Source: an uncultured Flavobacteriaceae bacterium (GTDB taxonomy: Bacteria > Bacteroidota > Bacteroidia > Flavobacteriales > Flavobacteriaceae). Taken from it: a DNA stretch of 64,000 nt. Shown piece by piece: positions 44,190 to 53,726 of the stretch. Position numbers and translations under genes: made by a program. Where the stretch lies: positions 558,001-622,000 of the forward strand of contig CANNAN010000002.1 in the NCBI GenBank assembly GCA_947502635.1, given 5' to 3'. Each line of letters opens with the position of its first letter. Position 1 is the stretch's first letter. The notes beneath the pieces were generated by a model, which saw only the letters and a program-made list of their open reading frames with translations, had not been told where the DNA came from and did no database searches.

Positions 44190-44795
44190 TTATAAAGACC
44201 ATGCTTTACCTTTAGTTGAGTCATTAATTGGAATACACCCTATTTGAGCTCCTGGAATGGGATCGTATGCTAAAACATTTTCTCCAATTTGTTCACTGGT
44301 TTTATATGTCCAAACAGCGGTGTTTCTTAAGCCAGAAAGAGCATTGAAAATAATAGCATCTTGATTATTTTTGTCGGTTTCGTTTTTATAAATAATTCTT
44401 TGTTCTTTCGGAGCTTTTAAATATTTGGCTAACAAAGCATCATAATCTTTATGTTCTAATTTGGAAACTCCTTCTTCAGGAACATTGAGGGCTTCTATAA
44501 TAGCGCCAATCCCTTTTTTGAATTTATGTTGTTGCTTTTCTTTGTAAACTTTATAAACATATAGGTCTATAAATTCAGGAACGTTGACGTCTAAGGCTCC
44601 AGGGGTTGCTTTTGTTTTAGGGAGTATAATATCTATTAAGTTTTTTACAATAATACCTTCATCTATGGATAAGAATTTAGGGGTCCATAATTTTACTTCT
44701 GTCTTGCAACTTTGAAGCAAACTCATAATACCTGGAGTAGCCATAGTGTAACCTATAGTAAGTCCTAGCCCCTTTAATACATCTCTTCTGTTCAT
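44190..44795 (-). CDS. Gluconate 2-dehydrogenase subunit 3-type protein (copy 1)
   Basis: 201 residues. The N-terminus MNRRDVLKGLGLTIGYTMAT is a twin-arginine-type signal; a Cys in LLQSCKTE just after it may be a lipidation site. FLSIDEGIIVKNLIDIILPKTKATPGALDVNVPEFID is the subunit-3 signature. VLAYDPIPGAQIGCIPINDSTKGKAWSL closes the protein. Such small subunits carry their folded GMC partner across the membrane by the Tat route. It is 3 bp from the GMC gene upstream. Confidence 0.88.
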   Translation of the reverse strand: MNRRDVLKGLGLTIGYTMATPGIMSLLQSCKTEVKLWTPKFLSIDEGIIVKNLIDIILPKTKATPGALDVNVPEFIDLYVYKVYKEKQQHKFKKGIGAIIEALNVPEEGVSKLEHKDYDALLAKYLKAPKEQRIIYKNETDKNNQDAIIFNALSGLRNTAVWTYKTSEQIGENVLAYDPIPGAQIGCIPINDSTKGKAWSL

Positions 44796-44798
44796 CTC

Positions 44799-46484
44799 TT
44801 ACAAGTTTTTAAATTGTTTGGCTGCATAATTGGCTGCTCTGGCTGTTAAGGCCATGTAGGTAAGTGATGGGTTTTGACATCCAGAAGAGGTCATACATGC
44901 TCCATCTGTTACATACACATTAGGTACAGTGTGTATTTGATTATGCTTATTTAAGATAGACGTTTTTGGATCTCTACCCATTCGAGCGGTTCCCATTTCA
45001 TGAATTCCAATACCAGGTGCATGCACTTCGTCACGAGTTTTGATATCTGTAAATCCTGCTTTTTCTAGCATGACTGCAGCTTGAAGAATCATGTCTTCCC
45101 GCATTTTAAATTCGTTTTCTTTCCATTCAGCATCAAAAGTAATAGTAGGTAATCCCCACTCGTCTAGTTTTTCATAATCAAGTGTCATTTTATTATCATG
45201 ATATGGCAAGCACTCACCAAAACCACCTAGTCTCATACGCCATTCGCCAGGCTCAAGAATTTTTTCTTTAAATTCTGCGCCATATGCTAATTCAGCAATA
45301 TGCTCAGAAAAACCATTTCTACCGCCGCCCCCTTGATAACCATAACCTCTTAAGAATTCTTTTTTATGAGTTTTAGTATCACCTAAATTCCTAAATCTTG
45401 GAACATAAATGCCATTAGGACGTCTCCCTTTATAATATTTGTCGTGAAACCCATCAAATTTTCCTGAAGCACCTGCTCCTAAATGATGGTCCATAATATT
45501 ATGACCTAATTCTCCTGAATCATTCCCTAATCCGTTTGGAAATCTATCAGATTTAGATTGTAGTAATATCGATGTTGATGCCATAGAGGATGCACAACAA
45601 AAAATAATACTAGCATTAAAAACAAGGGTTTCTTTGGTTTCGGTATCAATAACTTTGACACCAGTAGCTTTTTTTAATGAATCGTCATATATAATTTCAT
45701 GTGCAATAGAGTTGGGTCTAAGCGTCATGTTTCCAGTAAGTTCCGCTGCTGGTAATGTGGAGGAGTTACTACTGAAATAAGCACCAAAAGGACAGCCCCT
45801 CATGCATCTGCTTCTAAATTGACACTTGCTTCTGCCATCATAATTTTTAGTCCCAGTAATATTCGCAGATCTTCCAATGGTAAGTAGCCGATCATCAAAA
45901 TTTTCCGAAAGGCTGTTTTTTAAATGTTCTTCGATACAATTAAGTTCCATTGGAGGTGTGAAAATACCATCTGGTAATTGTGGAAGTCCTAATTTTTCTC
46001 CACTTACACCAATATAAGATTCCACATAATCATACCAAGGCGAAATATCTTTATAACGAATAGGCCAATCGACACCGTGCCCATCTTTTTTATTAGCTTC
46101 AAAATCTAAATCGCTTAACCTGTAGCTCTGTCTGCCCCAAGTAATAGAGCGACCTCCTACATGGTAGCCACGCATCCAATCGAAGCGTTTTGTTTCATTA
46201 TAAGGATGTTTTAAGTCGTTAACAAACCAATGTTTGGTTACTGCTTTTGTTGTATAGCCTGTTCTGCTTTGTTTTAGTTGTTGGGCTTTGTCTTTAATAG
46301 ATGTACTGCCTCTTAATTCCAAATCCCATGGATCCATATGCATGGTAGGGTAGTCTTCAATATGCTTAACCATAGGACCTCGTTCTAAAACCAATGTTTT
46401 TAACCCGTTTTCGCAAAGTTCTTTGGCAGCCCATCCACCCGAAATGCCAGTGCCTATTACTATGGCATCATATGAATCTGTCAT
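44799..46484 (-). CDS. GMC oxidoreductase, probable glycoside 3-dehydrogenase large subunit (copy 1)
   Basis: 561 residues, no signal of its own. The FAD Rossmann motif is AIVIGTGISGGWAAKELCENG. A Cys trio, CQFRSRCMRGCPFG at about 219-231, may bind an Fe-S cluster as in some FAD sugar dehydrogenases. The catalytic pair is His in HEMGTARMG (about 494) and Asn in QNPSLT (about 537). The protein is expected to be exported with its subunit-3 partner. It oxidises a sugar hydroxyl, most likely C3 of a glycoside, given the neighbouring DUF1080 genes. It pairs with the subunit-3 gene at 44190 and is a paralogue of 47125-48849. Confidence 0.85.
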   Translation of the reverse strand: MTDSYDAIVIGTGISGGWAAKELCENGLKTLVLERGPMVKHIEDYPTMHMDPWDLELRGSTSIKDKAQQLKQSRTGYTTKAVTKHWFVNDLKHPYNETKRFDWMRGYHVGGRSITWGRQSYRLSDLDFEANKKDGHGVDWPIRYKDISPWYDYVESYIGVSGEKLGLPQLPDGIFTPPMELNCIEEHLKNSLSENFDDRLLTIGRSANITGTKNYDGRSKCQFRSRCMRGCPFGAYFSSNSSTLPAAELTGNMTLRPNSIAHEIIYDDSLKKATGVKVIDTETKETLVFNASIIFCCASSMASTSILLQSKSDRFPNGLGNDSGELGHNIMDHHLGAGASGKFDGFHDKYYKGRRPNGIYVPRFRNLGDTKTHKKEFLRGYGYQGGGGRNGFSEHIAELAYGAEFKEKILEPGEWRMRLGGFGECLPYHDNKMTLDYEKLDEWGLPTITFDAEWKENEFKMREDMILQAAVMLEKAGFTDIKTRDEVHAPGIGIHEMGTARMGRDPKTSILNKHNQIHTVPNVYVTDGACMTSSGCQNPSLTYMALTARAANYAAKQFKNL

Positions 46485-46502
46485 TATATTATATTTTTAA
46501 AT

Positions 46503-47120
46503 TTATAAAGACCAAGCACGACCTCCTGTTGCTTCATTAACCGATATGCATGCCTGATAATTACCAGGAATAGGGTCGTAAGCTAAAACATTTTCACCTA
46601 CTTCTTCAGAAGTGAAATAACCAAATAGTGTATAGTATTTTACGGATAACAAGAACTTATATAAAGTGTAGTTTTCTATTTTATTGTCGTTAACTTTTTC
46701 TAAAGACAGCTTCTGGTCTTTCAATATGCTTTTAGAATCTTCTTCTGAGATATTAAAATAAGACGATAACGATTTTTCAAAATCTTCTTTTTTACCTTCT
46801 AAAATAGGCATGTTAAATTTTTTAGCAAAAATAGCGGCACCCTTTCTAAAGAGTTCCTGTTTTTCTTTTTTCTCTATATCGTAATACATCAAATCCAAAA
46901 ACTGAGGAATATTAACATCCAATGCTCCAGGAGTGTCTGAGGTTGGTAAAATAATATCCATTAAATGTGTAACCATGTGTTTTTCCTCAGGAGATAAAAA
47001 TAAAGGCTTCCAGGTTTCTGCTTCAGCAGTACAGGAAGCAAACATATTAAATATCGTTGGAGCAGCTACTGTGTAGCCTAAACTCATGGTTAAGTTTTTT
47101 AAAGCGGATCTTCTATTCAT
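46503..47120 (-). CDS. Gluconate 2-dehydrogenase subunit 3-type protein (copy 2)
   Basis: 205 residues from the ATG at 47120 (MNRRSALKNLTMSLGYTVAA, twin-arginine-type). An ATG at 47162 would overlap the upstream GMC gene and bury the signal. FLSPEEKHMVTHLMDIILPTSDTPGALDVNIPQFLD matches copy 1, and the C-terminus YDPIPGNYQACISVNEATGG then RAWSL is also shared. It begins 4 bp after the GMC stop, so the two are coupled. Its role is chaperone and Tat carrier for that GMC enzyme. Confidence 0.88.
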   Translation of the reverse strand: MNRRSALKNLTMSLGYTVAAPTIFNMFASCTAEAETWKPLFLSPEEKHMVTHLMDIILPTSDTPGALDVNIPQFLDLMYYDIEKKEKQELFRKGAAIFAKKFNMPILEGKKEDFEKSLSSYFNISEEDSKSILKDQKLSLEKVNDNKIENYTLYKFLLSVKYYTLFGYFTSEEVGENVLAYDPIPGNYQACISVNEATGGRAWSL

Positions 47121-47124
47121 AACC

Positions 47125-48849
47125 TTAGCTTGTTTTATTTTTTTTGAATTCGGCTGCTGCATGGTTGGCTGCTCTAGCCGTTAATGCCATATAGGTTAAC
47201 GATGGGTTTTGGCAAGCAGAAGATGTCATACAAGCCCCATCTGTAACATAAACATTTGGTACAGAGTGAATTTGATTGTGCTTGTTTAAAACGGATGTTT
47301 TAGGATCGTGGCCCATCCTTGCTGTACCCATTTCGTGGATACAGGCTCCTGGAATGGCTTTTCCTAAGTATCCTCGTACGTTTTTATAACCAGCCGCTTT
47401 TAGCATAGCTACAGCTTGGTCTCTCATATCTTCTCGCATTTTGATTTCATTTTCTTTAATTTCGGCATCCATGTCTAAGGTTGGTAACCCCCATTCATCT
47501 AAGATATCATAATTTAAAGATACTTTATTTTCATGATAAGGCAAGCATTCACCAAAACCAGACATTCCAATGCGCCACGGACCTGGTTTTAAAAGTTCGT
47601 CTTTTAGTTCTTTTCCGAAGCTTAACTCTGAGACTGCACGTTGCCAACCTGTTCTGCTAGCTCCACCTTGATAACCATAACCTCGAATAAATTCTTTTTG
47701 TGTGGTTTTGTCATCAATATTCCTAAACCTTGGAATGTAAAAGCCATTAGGTTTTCTGCCTTTGTAGTACTGGTCATCAAATCCTTCAATTTCAGCTGAT
47801 GCTCCTACCGCATAATGATGATCCATGAGGTTGTGTCCAAGTTCTCCACTATCATTACCCAATCCGTTAGGAAATCTTTTAGATTTTGACTGTAATAAAA
47901 TAGATGTGGATCCTAAGGCTGATGCACAATTAAATATAATAGATGCTCTAAAAAATAGTTTTTCTTTAGTTTCAGCATCAATAACTTTTACTCCAGAGGC
48001 TAAGCCAGAAGCTTCATCATAAACAATTTCATAAGCAATAGAGTTGGGACGTAAATGCATGTTCCCAGTTCGTTCTGCAGCTGGTAAGGTTGACGAATTA
48101 CTACTAAAGTAACCACCAAAAGGACAGCCTCGAATGCATCTATTTCTATATTGACAATTAGATCTGCCTTCATGGGTTGCATTTCCTGTTAAATGTGCTA
48201 CTCTGCCAGGCGTTAATACGCGACCATCATCAAATTTGTTGTCTATAGTTTTTTGCAAATCTTTTTCGGCACAATTTAATTCCATAGGGTCGGAAAGTTT
48301 CCCGTCTGGTAACTGAGGGAGTCCTAGATTTTGACCAGAAACTCCAATGAACTTTTCTACTTTATCGTACCAGGGTGCTATGTCTTTATAGCGAATAGGC
48401 CAATCGACACCATGACCATCTTTTTTATTGGCTTCAAAATCCATGTTACTCCATCTGTAACTATGTTTTCCCCACATAATAGAACGACCTCCAACATGAT
48501 AACCACGTATCCATAGGTATTCTTTTACTTCGTTATATGGATGTTTTGTGTCGTCTACAAACCAATGCTTAGTTGATGGTCTTGTAAGCGAACCTCCCCA
48601 TAGTCTACTTTGGACTTTTTGATTTTCTCGTTCTTTTTCGGCTTCTTTACCCCGATGTTTAAAATCCCAAGGATCCTTATGCATTGTAGGATAATCTTCA
48701 ATATGTTTTACCAAACGACCTCTGTCAAGAACCAATGTTTTTAGTCCATTTTCACAAAGTTCTTTAGTTGCCCAGCCTCCACTGATTCCTGTACCTATAA
48801 CTATAGCATCATAGGTAGTAGGGTGTTCTTTTATGGTGTCTTCAATCAT
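47125..48849 (-). CDS. GMC oxidoreductase, probable glycoside 3-dehydrogenase large subunit (copy 2)
   Basis: 574 residues. It is closely similar along its length to the enzyme at 44799-46484: FAD motif AIVIGTGISGGWATKELCENG, Cys trio CQYRNRCIRGCPFGGYFSSN at about 230-240, catalytic His in HEMGTARMG (about 503) and Asn in QNPSLT (about 546). The N-terminus has no signal. It is first in the minus-strand operon and lies 144 bp from the divergent AraC gene. The two GMC copies probably arose by duplication of the whole GMC/subunit-3 pair. Confidence 0.85.
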   Translation of the reverse strand: MIEDTIKEHPTTYDAIVIGTGISGGWATKELCENGLKTLVLDRGRLVKHIEDYPTMHKDPWDFKHRGKEAEKERENQKVQSRLWGGSLTRPSTKHWFVDDTKHPYNEVKEYLWIRGYHVGGRSIMWGKHSYRWSNMDFEANKKDGHGVDWPIRYKDIAPWYDKVEKFIGVSGQNLGLPQLPDGKLSDPMELNCAEKDLQKTIDNKFDDGRVLTPGRVAHLTGNATHEGRSNCQYRNRCIRGCPFGGYFSSNSSTLPAAERTGNMHLRPNSIAYEIVYDEASGLASGVKVIDAETKEKLFFRASIIFNCASALGSTSILLQSKSKRFPNGLGNDSGELGHNLMDHHYAVGASAEIEGFDDQYYKGRKPNGFYIPRFRNIDDKTTQKEFIRGYGYQGGASRTGWQRAVSELSFGKELKDELLKPGPWRIGMSGFGECLPYHENKVSLNYDILDEWGLPTLDMDAEIKENEIKMREDMRDQAVAMLKAAGYKNVRGYLGKAIPGACIHEMGTARMGHDPKTSVLNKHNQIHSVPNVYVTDGACMTSSACQNPSLTYMALTARAANHAAAEFKKNKTS

Positions 48850-48993
48850 TATTATATGTGAATGTTTTTTGCTGAATCATTATAATTCATAATCTGATAA
48901 TTTTTCCTGTTAAAAACAGAGAAAAACGCTATTAAATTTCAAATAATTGGAAAATTAGTTAATTTGCACGATAATAGTGTTTAAATTATTTCA

Positions 48994-50031
48994 ATGAAAG
49001 CAAACATACAAGAAATCGAACCTTATGAATATGAAGCAGATGGTGTTGTTTATCATGCGGACACTTGTTTGCCATTAATTGATGCTTATAAGCGTAATAA
49101 ATTAAAATTTAAAGCGCTTGCAAGGCATACTTATCCAGGAGATAGGTTGGATGATAATACACTTGGACTTAATAGTATAGGGTATTGGGATGCTAACGAG
49201 CCACAAGATTGGGGTTTGGATTGGCACCGAAACGAGGGGATAGAGTTTCATTTTTTAGAATCTGGATCTATGCCTTATGCTCAAGAAGATAAAGAGGTTT
49301 TATTAACTCCAAATCATTTGACAATTACGCGTCCTTGGGAAGCTCATAAAGTAGGGAACCCGTACATTGGTATGGGGAAATTTTATTGGGTGATTATAGA
49401 TTTAGGTGTTCGTAGGCCGCATCAAGATTGGGTTTGGCCAGATTGGATTACTTTAACGCCTACAGATTTAGCAAGGCTTACTACTATTTTAAGGCAAAAT
49501 GAAAAGTCTATTTGGAAAACAGATCAGCGTATTCGAGATTGTTTTATGCGAATCAATAAAGCAATAAATACGGATGTAAAAGGGAATAATGCTTCTAGGA
49601 TAAGATTACTTGTAAACTATTTATTGATTTTATTGCTGGATTTATTAAATACAGATGATATTATTTTAAATGAGTCACTTACAGATAGTTCCAGGAGTGT
49701 GAAATTCTTTTTAAAAGAACTTGAAAAGAACCTTTCAGAGAATTGGACTATCGAGTTAATGGCGCAGTCTGCTGGAGTAGGATTAACACGATTTACGCAT
49801 CACTGCAAGCGATTAACAAATTTGACTCCTATGCGTTATTTGACTATGAAGCGTTTGGAAATGTCTAAAGAAATACTTCAAAAAGATCAGAGTTTAACAA
49901 TTGCAGAAGTTGCTTATATGTGTGGGTTTACTACAGGGCAATATTTTGCTACTGTTTTTAAAAAACATGAAAAATGTTCACCTAATGAATATCGGTTAAA
50001 ATGGTTGGATAGAGGTTTGCAATTGGCTTAA
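48994..50031 (+). CDS. AraC-family transcriptional regulator
   Basis: 345 residues. The N-terminal cupin-like sensor (about 20-160: DWHRNEGIEFHFLESGSMPY, LTITRPWEAHKVGNP) would bind a sugar-like effector. The C-terminal two helix-turn-helix units lie at about 250-340 (IELMAQSAGVGLTRFTHHCK and IAEVAYMCGFTTGQYFATVF). It lies between the two divergent arms of the carbohydrate region, 144 bp from the GMC operon, and is the best candidate local regulator. The last base-pairs overlap a short open frame on the minus strand (see 50028-50228). Confidence 0.9.
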   Translation: MKANIQEIEPYEYEADGVVYHADTCLPLIDAYKRNKLKFKALARHTYPGDRLDDNTLGLNSIGYWDANEPQDWGLDWHRNEGIEFHFLESGSMPYAQEDKEVLLTPNHLTITRPWEAHKVGNPYIGMGKFYWVIIDLGVRRPHQDWVWPDWITLTPTDLARLTTILRQNEKSIWKTDQRIRDCFMRINKAINTDVKGNNASRIRLLVNYLLILLLDLLNTDDIILNESLTDSSRSVKFFLKELEKNLSENWTIELMAQSAGVGLTRFTHHCKRLTNLTPMRYLTMKRLEMSKEILQKDQSLTIAEVAYMCGFTTGQYFATVFKKHEKCSPNEYRLKWLDRGLQLA

Positions 50032-50228
50032 TTTTGAGTGATTGAAAAGATGAAGTCTTCTTTAAAGACTGGTAGTGGGTGTTTTGCTTTTGAGAGCGAT
50101 TGAGTTTGTTTGAATGGCTCCCATTTGTAGGGTTTAATATTTGTTAAATCTTCGGTCTTAGTTTTAGTAATAGGTGAGGATTTGTCTTTGGTATGAGTCA
50201 GAAAATATTCAAGAGTGTTTGAATTCTT
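50028..50228 (-). pseudogene. Possible gene remnant, convergent with the AraC gene
   Basis: A 66-codon stop-free minus-strand frame runs from an upstream TGA (50229-50231) to a TAA at 50028-50030 that overlaps the AraC stop. It reads KNSNTLEYFLTHTKDKSSPI, later KPYKWEPFKQTQSLSKAKH and ends FKEDFIFSITQN. It has no ATG, so it is either a decayed gene end or chance. A run of 66 codons without a stop is unusual at this base composition. No family recognised. Confidence 0.3.
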
Positions 50229-50321
50229 TCACTGAATAAAAATACACAGTATTTTAAATACAAATATTTATTTTCACGTATTCATCTTATTGGTAAGGTG
50301 TGTTAATTAAAAAACGTTTTT

Positions 50322-51275
50322 ATGAAACGAAGAGATTTTGTTGCAAAAACAGCCTCTGCTGGTGTTGCGTTGTCGTTATTAGGTTTGTATGGATGTAAAG
50401 ATTCCGAAAAAAAAGCAAAACAGGCTAATCAAGTTGAAAATGAAGATGCCTTGTTTTTTAAAATGTCTTTAGCACAGTGGTCATTGCATCGCACTTTGTT
50501 TGGAAATAAAATGGATAATTTGGATTTTGCTGCAAAATCCAGAAGCTTTGGTTTGGAAGGTTTAGAATATGTGAATGGATTTTTTAAAGATAAAGCTAAA
50601 GAGGTGTCTTATTTGAAAGAGATGAATCTACGAGCCAATTCTGAAGGGCAGGAAAATGTATTAATTATGATTGATGGTGAAGGGATGCTTGCCAATGCTG
50701 ATGATAAAGAAAGATTTAAGGCTATTGAAAATCATTACAAATGGATTGAAGCAGCTAATTTTTTAGGTTGCCATGCCATTCGGGTTAATTTAGCAGGAGG
50801 TGTCGATAAAAGTGAAGCGGTAAAAGCTAGTATTGATTCTTTAAATAAACTTTCTGAATTTGCAAAAGGATCTAATGTTAATGTGTTAGTTGAGAATCAT
50901 GGTGGTTTTTCATCAAATGGAAAGTGGATGACGGATGTGTTTTCTCAAATAGAAAATAAAAATTGTGGAACTTTACCAGATTTTGGGAATTTCTGCATAG
51001 AAAAAAACAAGGAAGGTCTGTGTATTGAAGCATATGACAAATACCAAGGGGTGAAAGAATTATTGCCTTATGCTAAGGCGGTAAGTGCAAAATCTTATAA
51101 TTTTAATGAAAAGGGAGATACTACTATAGATTATCTTAAAATGATGGGAATGGTTAAAGAATCAGGTTACACTGGATTTGTTGGTATTGAATATGAAGGC
51201 GAGATGCAACCTGAAGAAAAAGGTATTGAATTAACCAGAGATTTATTGGTACGTGTTGGTAAACAACTAGTCTAA
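50322..51275 (+). CDS. Exported TIM-barrel sugar isomerase/epimerase-like protein
   Basis: 317 residues. The start MKRRDFVAKTASAGVALSLLGLYGC combines a twin-arginine motif with a lipobox-like Cys25. The xylose-isomerase-like barrel has SLAQWSLHRTLFG, GLEGLEYVNGFF, HAIRVNLAGG, VLVENHGGFSSNG (metal Glu), GTLPDFGNFCIEKN (Asp) and GFVGIEYEGE (Glu). It is the first gene of the plus-strand arm, followed by the MFS gene 26 bp later. It probably epimerises or isomerises a keto sugar. Confidence 0.8.
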   Translation: MKRRDFVAKTASAGVALSLLGLYGCKDSEKKAKQANQVENEDALFFKMSLAQWSLHRTLFGNKMDNLDFAAKSRSFGLEGLEYVNGFFKDKAKEVSYLKEMNLRANSEGQENVLIMIDGEGMLANADDKERFKAIENHYKWIEAANFLGCHAIRVNLAGGVDKSEAVKASIDSLNKLSEFAKGSNVNVLVENHGGFSSNGKWMTDVFSQIENKNCGTLPDFGNFCIEKNKEGLCIEAYDKYQGVKELLPYAKAVSAKSYNFNEKGDTTIDYLKMMGMVKESGYTGFVGIEYEGEMQPEEKGIELTRDLLVRVGKQLV

Positions 51276-51301
51276 AAAAAACTAACTAAACTAAATATAT
51301 A

Positions 51302-52480
51302 ATGGAGAATATTGTTAATAAAAACAGACTGTTTCTGGCAAGTTGCCTTGCTTTAATTACCACAGCAATGACTTTTGCTATTCGTGCAAAATTAGAAACG
51401 GTTTTTGGACCAGAAGGTGTTGGTTTAACTTTAGAGCAATTAGGTTATGCATTTGCTCCAGCCTTTTTCGGATTTACTATTGCTATGATTGTTGGTGGAC
51501 CTTTGGTGGATTTACTCGGTATTAAAAAGATTGTATGGATTGCCTTTATTACTCATGCAATAGGAATTGTATTGACACTTACGGCAGATTCTATGACGTC
51601 TTTGTTTATAGCCACCTTGTTCGTTGGAATTGGTAATGGTATGGTTGAGGCGGCATTAAATCCTTTAGTTGCTTCTATGTTTCCCGATAGTAAAACCAAA
51701 ATGCTTAATAGGTTCCATGTGTGGTTTCCTGGAGGTATAGTAATTGGATCGCTTTTAGGGTGGTTAATTATGGATGTTCTCGGATTGCCTTGGCATTATA
51801 TGGTGGGAACTTTATTTATTCCGTTAATTATCTATGGTTTACTATTTATAGGTCAAAAAATTCCTGTTACAGAGCGTGTTCAATTGGGGGTTAGTAATAA
51901 AAAAATGTTTGCCAGTGTCTTAAATCCTTTGTTTCTTTTTATGGTAGCTTGTATGTTTCTTACAGCAGCTTCAGAGTTAGGAACTACGCAGCGTATTGAA
52001 TCATTATTAAAAGAATCAGTAGCACAGCCATTGTTAGTATTAGCTTTTATAAATGGTATTATGGCTTTAGGGCGATTATTTGCTGGTAAGGTAGTTCATA
52101 AATTAAAACCTTCTGGAATGCTGTTGTACTCTGCGATATTTACCTTTATAGGTTTATGGCTGCTTACAATAACAAGTGGTGGGATGATTTTTGTAGCAGC
52201 TGCTATTTTTGCTATAGGAGTTACTTTTTTCTGGCCTACCATGCTTGGTTTTGTAGCAGAATATTTACCACAAACAGGTGCTTTAGGGCTTTCTATTATG
52301 GGAGGAGCTGGGATGTTCTCTGTATCAATAGTATTACCAATTATGGGAAGGCTTATGGATGGTGAAGGTGGTATTAATGAGGCTTTAAGAACAATGTCTA
52401 TTCTGCCTGCAATTCTAATAGTGGCATTTTTAGGCTTAAGTATTTATATGAAAAAAAGAAATCAAACTGCAGAAGTATAA
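51302..52480 (+). CDS. MFS sugar transporter
   Basis: 392 residues with about 12 hydrophobic helices and no signal peptide. It begins NRLFLASCLALITTAMTFAIRAKLETVFG. A motif-A-like loop is GGPLVDLLGIKKIVWI, and GNGMVEAALNPLVASMFPDSKT and HVWFPGGIVIGSLLGW resemble the FHS (fucose/hexose:H+ symporter) group. It probably takes up the mono- or keto-sugar released outside. It is the only transporter in the region. Confidence 0.85.
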   Translation: MENIVNKNRLFLASCLALITTAMTFAIRAKLETVFGPEGVGLTLEQLGYAFAPAFFGFTIAMIVGGPLVDLLGIKKIVWIAFITHAIGIVLTLTADSMTSLFIATLFVGIGNGMVEAALNPLVASMFPDSKTKMLNRFHVWFPGGIVIGSLLGWLIMDVLGLPWHYMVGTLFIPLIIYGLLFIGQKIPVTERVQLGVSNKKMFASVLNPLFLFMVACMFLTAASELGTTQRIESLLKESVAQPLLVLAFINGIMALGRLFAGKVVHKLKPSGMLLYSAIFTFIGLWLLTITSGGMIFVAAAIFAIGVTFFWPTMLGFVAEYLPQTGALGLSIMGGAGMFSVSIVLPIMGRLMDGEGGINEALRTMSILPAILIVAFLGLSIYMKKRNQTAEV

Positions 52481-52487
52481 TTAAAAT

Positions 52488-53636
52488 ATGGCAAGAAAAT
52501 TAAGAATGGGAATGATCGGTGGAGGTACTGGATCATTCATTGGAGATGTGCATAGAAGAGCAGCCTCAATTGATGGGATGATAGATTTAGTATGTGGTGC
52601 TTTTAGTAGTAGTGCAGAAAAATCGATAGCATCAGGGAAAGCTTTGTTTCTATCTGAAGATAGGTGTTATGGAAGTTATGAAGAAATGATCATAAAAGAA
52701 AAAGAACTTCCTGAAGATGTACGAATGGATTTTGTAGCCATTGTAACGCCAAACTATATGCATTTTCCACCAGCAAAACTAGCTTTAGAAAATGGGTTTC
52801 ATGTGGTTTGCGATAAGCCAATGACTCTGACGTTAGAAGAGGCTGTTGCCTTAGAAAAAATAGTTAACGAAAGCGGAAAATTATTTGCGCTTACACATAA
52901 TTATACTGGACACCCATTAGTAAAGCAAGCCAGAGCGATGGTTGCTCATGGTGATTTAGGAAATATTAGAAAAATACAAGTCCAATACCTACAAGGTTGG
53001 TTGTCTACAGCAGTTGAAAAAACAGGACAAAAACAAGCCTCCTGGCGCGTAGATCCAAAACGTTCTGGAATTGGAGGAGCTTTAGGTGATATTGGTACCC
53101 ATGCTGAAAATCTGGTAGAATATATTACAGGCTTAAAAATTGATGAATTAGCTGCAGATTTAGGCAGATTTGGAGAAGGTAGAATTTTAGATGATGATGG
53201 TAATTTATTACTTCGTATGGAAAATGGTGCTAAAGGAACCATGTCTATTTCTCAAATTGCTTTAGGAGAAGAAAATAATTTAGCAATTAAAGTATATGGT
53301 GAAAAAGGGAGTTTAGAATGGCATCAGGAAAACCCAAATCAATTAATGACACGTTGGCTTGAAGATCCTGTTACGGTTTTTACGCCAAACGGAAACAATT
53401 TATATCCAGAAGCCTTAAATGTATCCAGAATTCCTGCAGGTCACCCAGAAGGTTATTTGGAAGCTTTTGCTACGATATATAAAAATTTTGCAACTCATTT
53501 AATGGCAGTTTTAAATGGAGAAACTATTGAAAATCCAGATTATCCAACGGCTAAAGATGGTATTCGAGGCATGAAATTTATTTATACCGCAGTAGAAAGT
53601 GATGCTAACAATGCGGCGTGGACAAAATTAAAATAG
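52488..53636 (+). CDS. Cytoplasmic Gfo/Idh/MocA family oxidoreductase
   Basis: 382 residues, no signal. NAD(P) motif MGMIGGGTGSFIGDVHRRAA; ATVTPNYMHFPPAKLAL-type loop (IVTPNYMHFPPAKLALENG); CDKPMTLTLEEAV (the EKP motif as CDKP); catalytic-type IGTHAENLVEYITG with His. It reduces or oxidises a ketosugar inside the cell, for example 3-keto-glucose to glucose with NAD(P)H. It is 8 bp after the MFS gene, in the plus-strand operon. Confidence 0.85.
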   Translation: MARKLRMGMIGGGTGSFIGDVHRRAASIDGMIDLVCGAFSSSAEKSIASGKALFLSEDRCYGSYEEMIIKEKELPEDVRMDFVAIVTPNYMHFPPAKLALENGFHVVCDKPMTLTLEEAVALEKIVNESGKLFALTHNYTGHPLVKQARAMVAHGDLGNIRKIQVQYLQGWLSTAVEKTGQKQASWRVDPKRSGIGGALGDIGTHAENLVEYITGLKIDELAADLGRFGEGRILDDDGNLLLRMENGAKGTMSISQIALGEENNLAIKVYGEKGSLEWHQENPNQLMTRWLEDPVTVFTPNGNNLYPEALNVSRIPAGHPEGYLEAFATIYKNFATHLMAVLNGETIENPDYPTAKDGIRGMKFIYTAVESDANNAAWTKLK

Positions 53637-53726
53637 ATTAAAACAATCTTAATGAAGCTTTTTTGAGAGCTAATAGAAAAAATATAACAAATAAAACCCG
53701 CCCTTTTGGGAGGGTAGAGTGAGAAT

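Noticed and set aside
39901-50271. Shared 16-mer AAATACAAATATTTAT at 39901-39916 and 50256-50271
   Set aside because: Both sites are AT-rich promoter regions; such a match is plausible by chance, and they face different directions relative to their genes.
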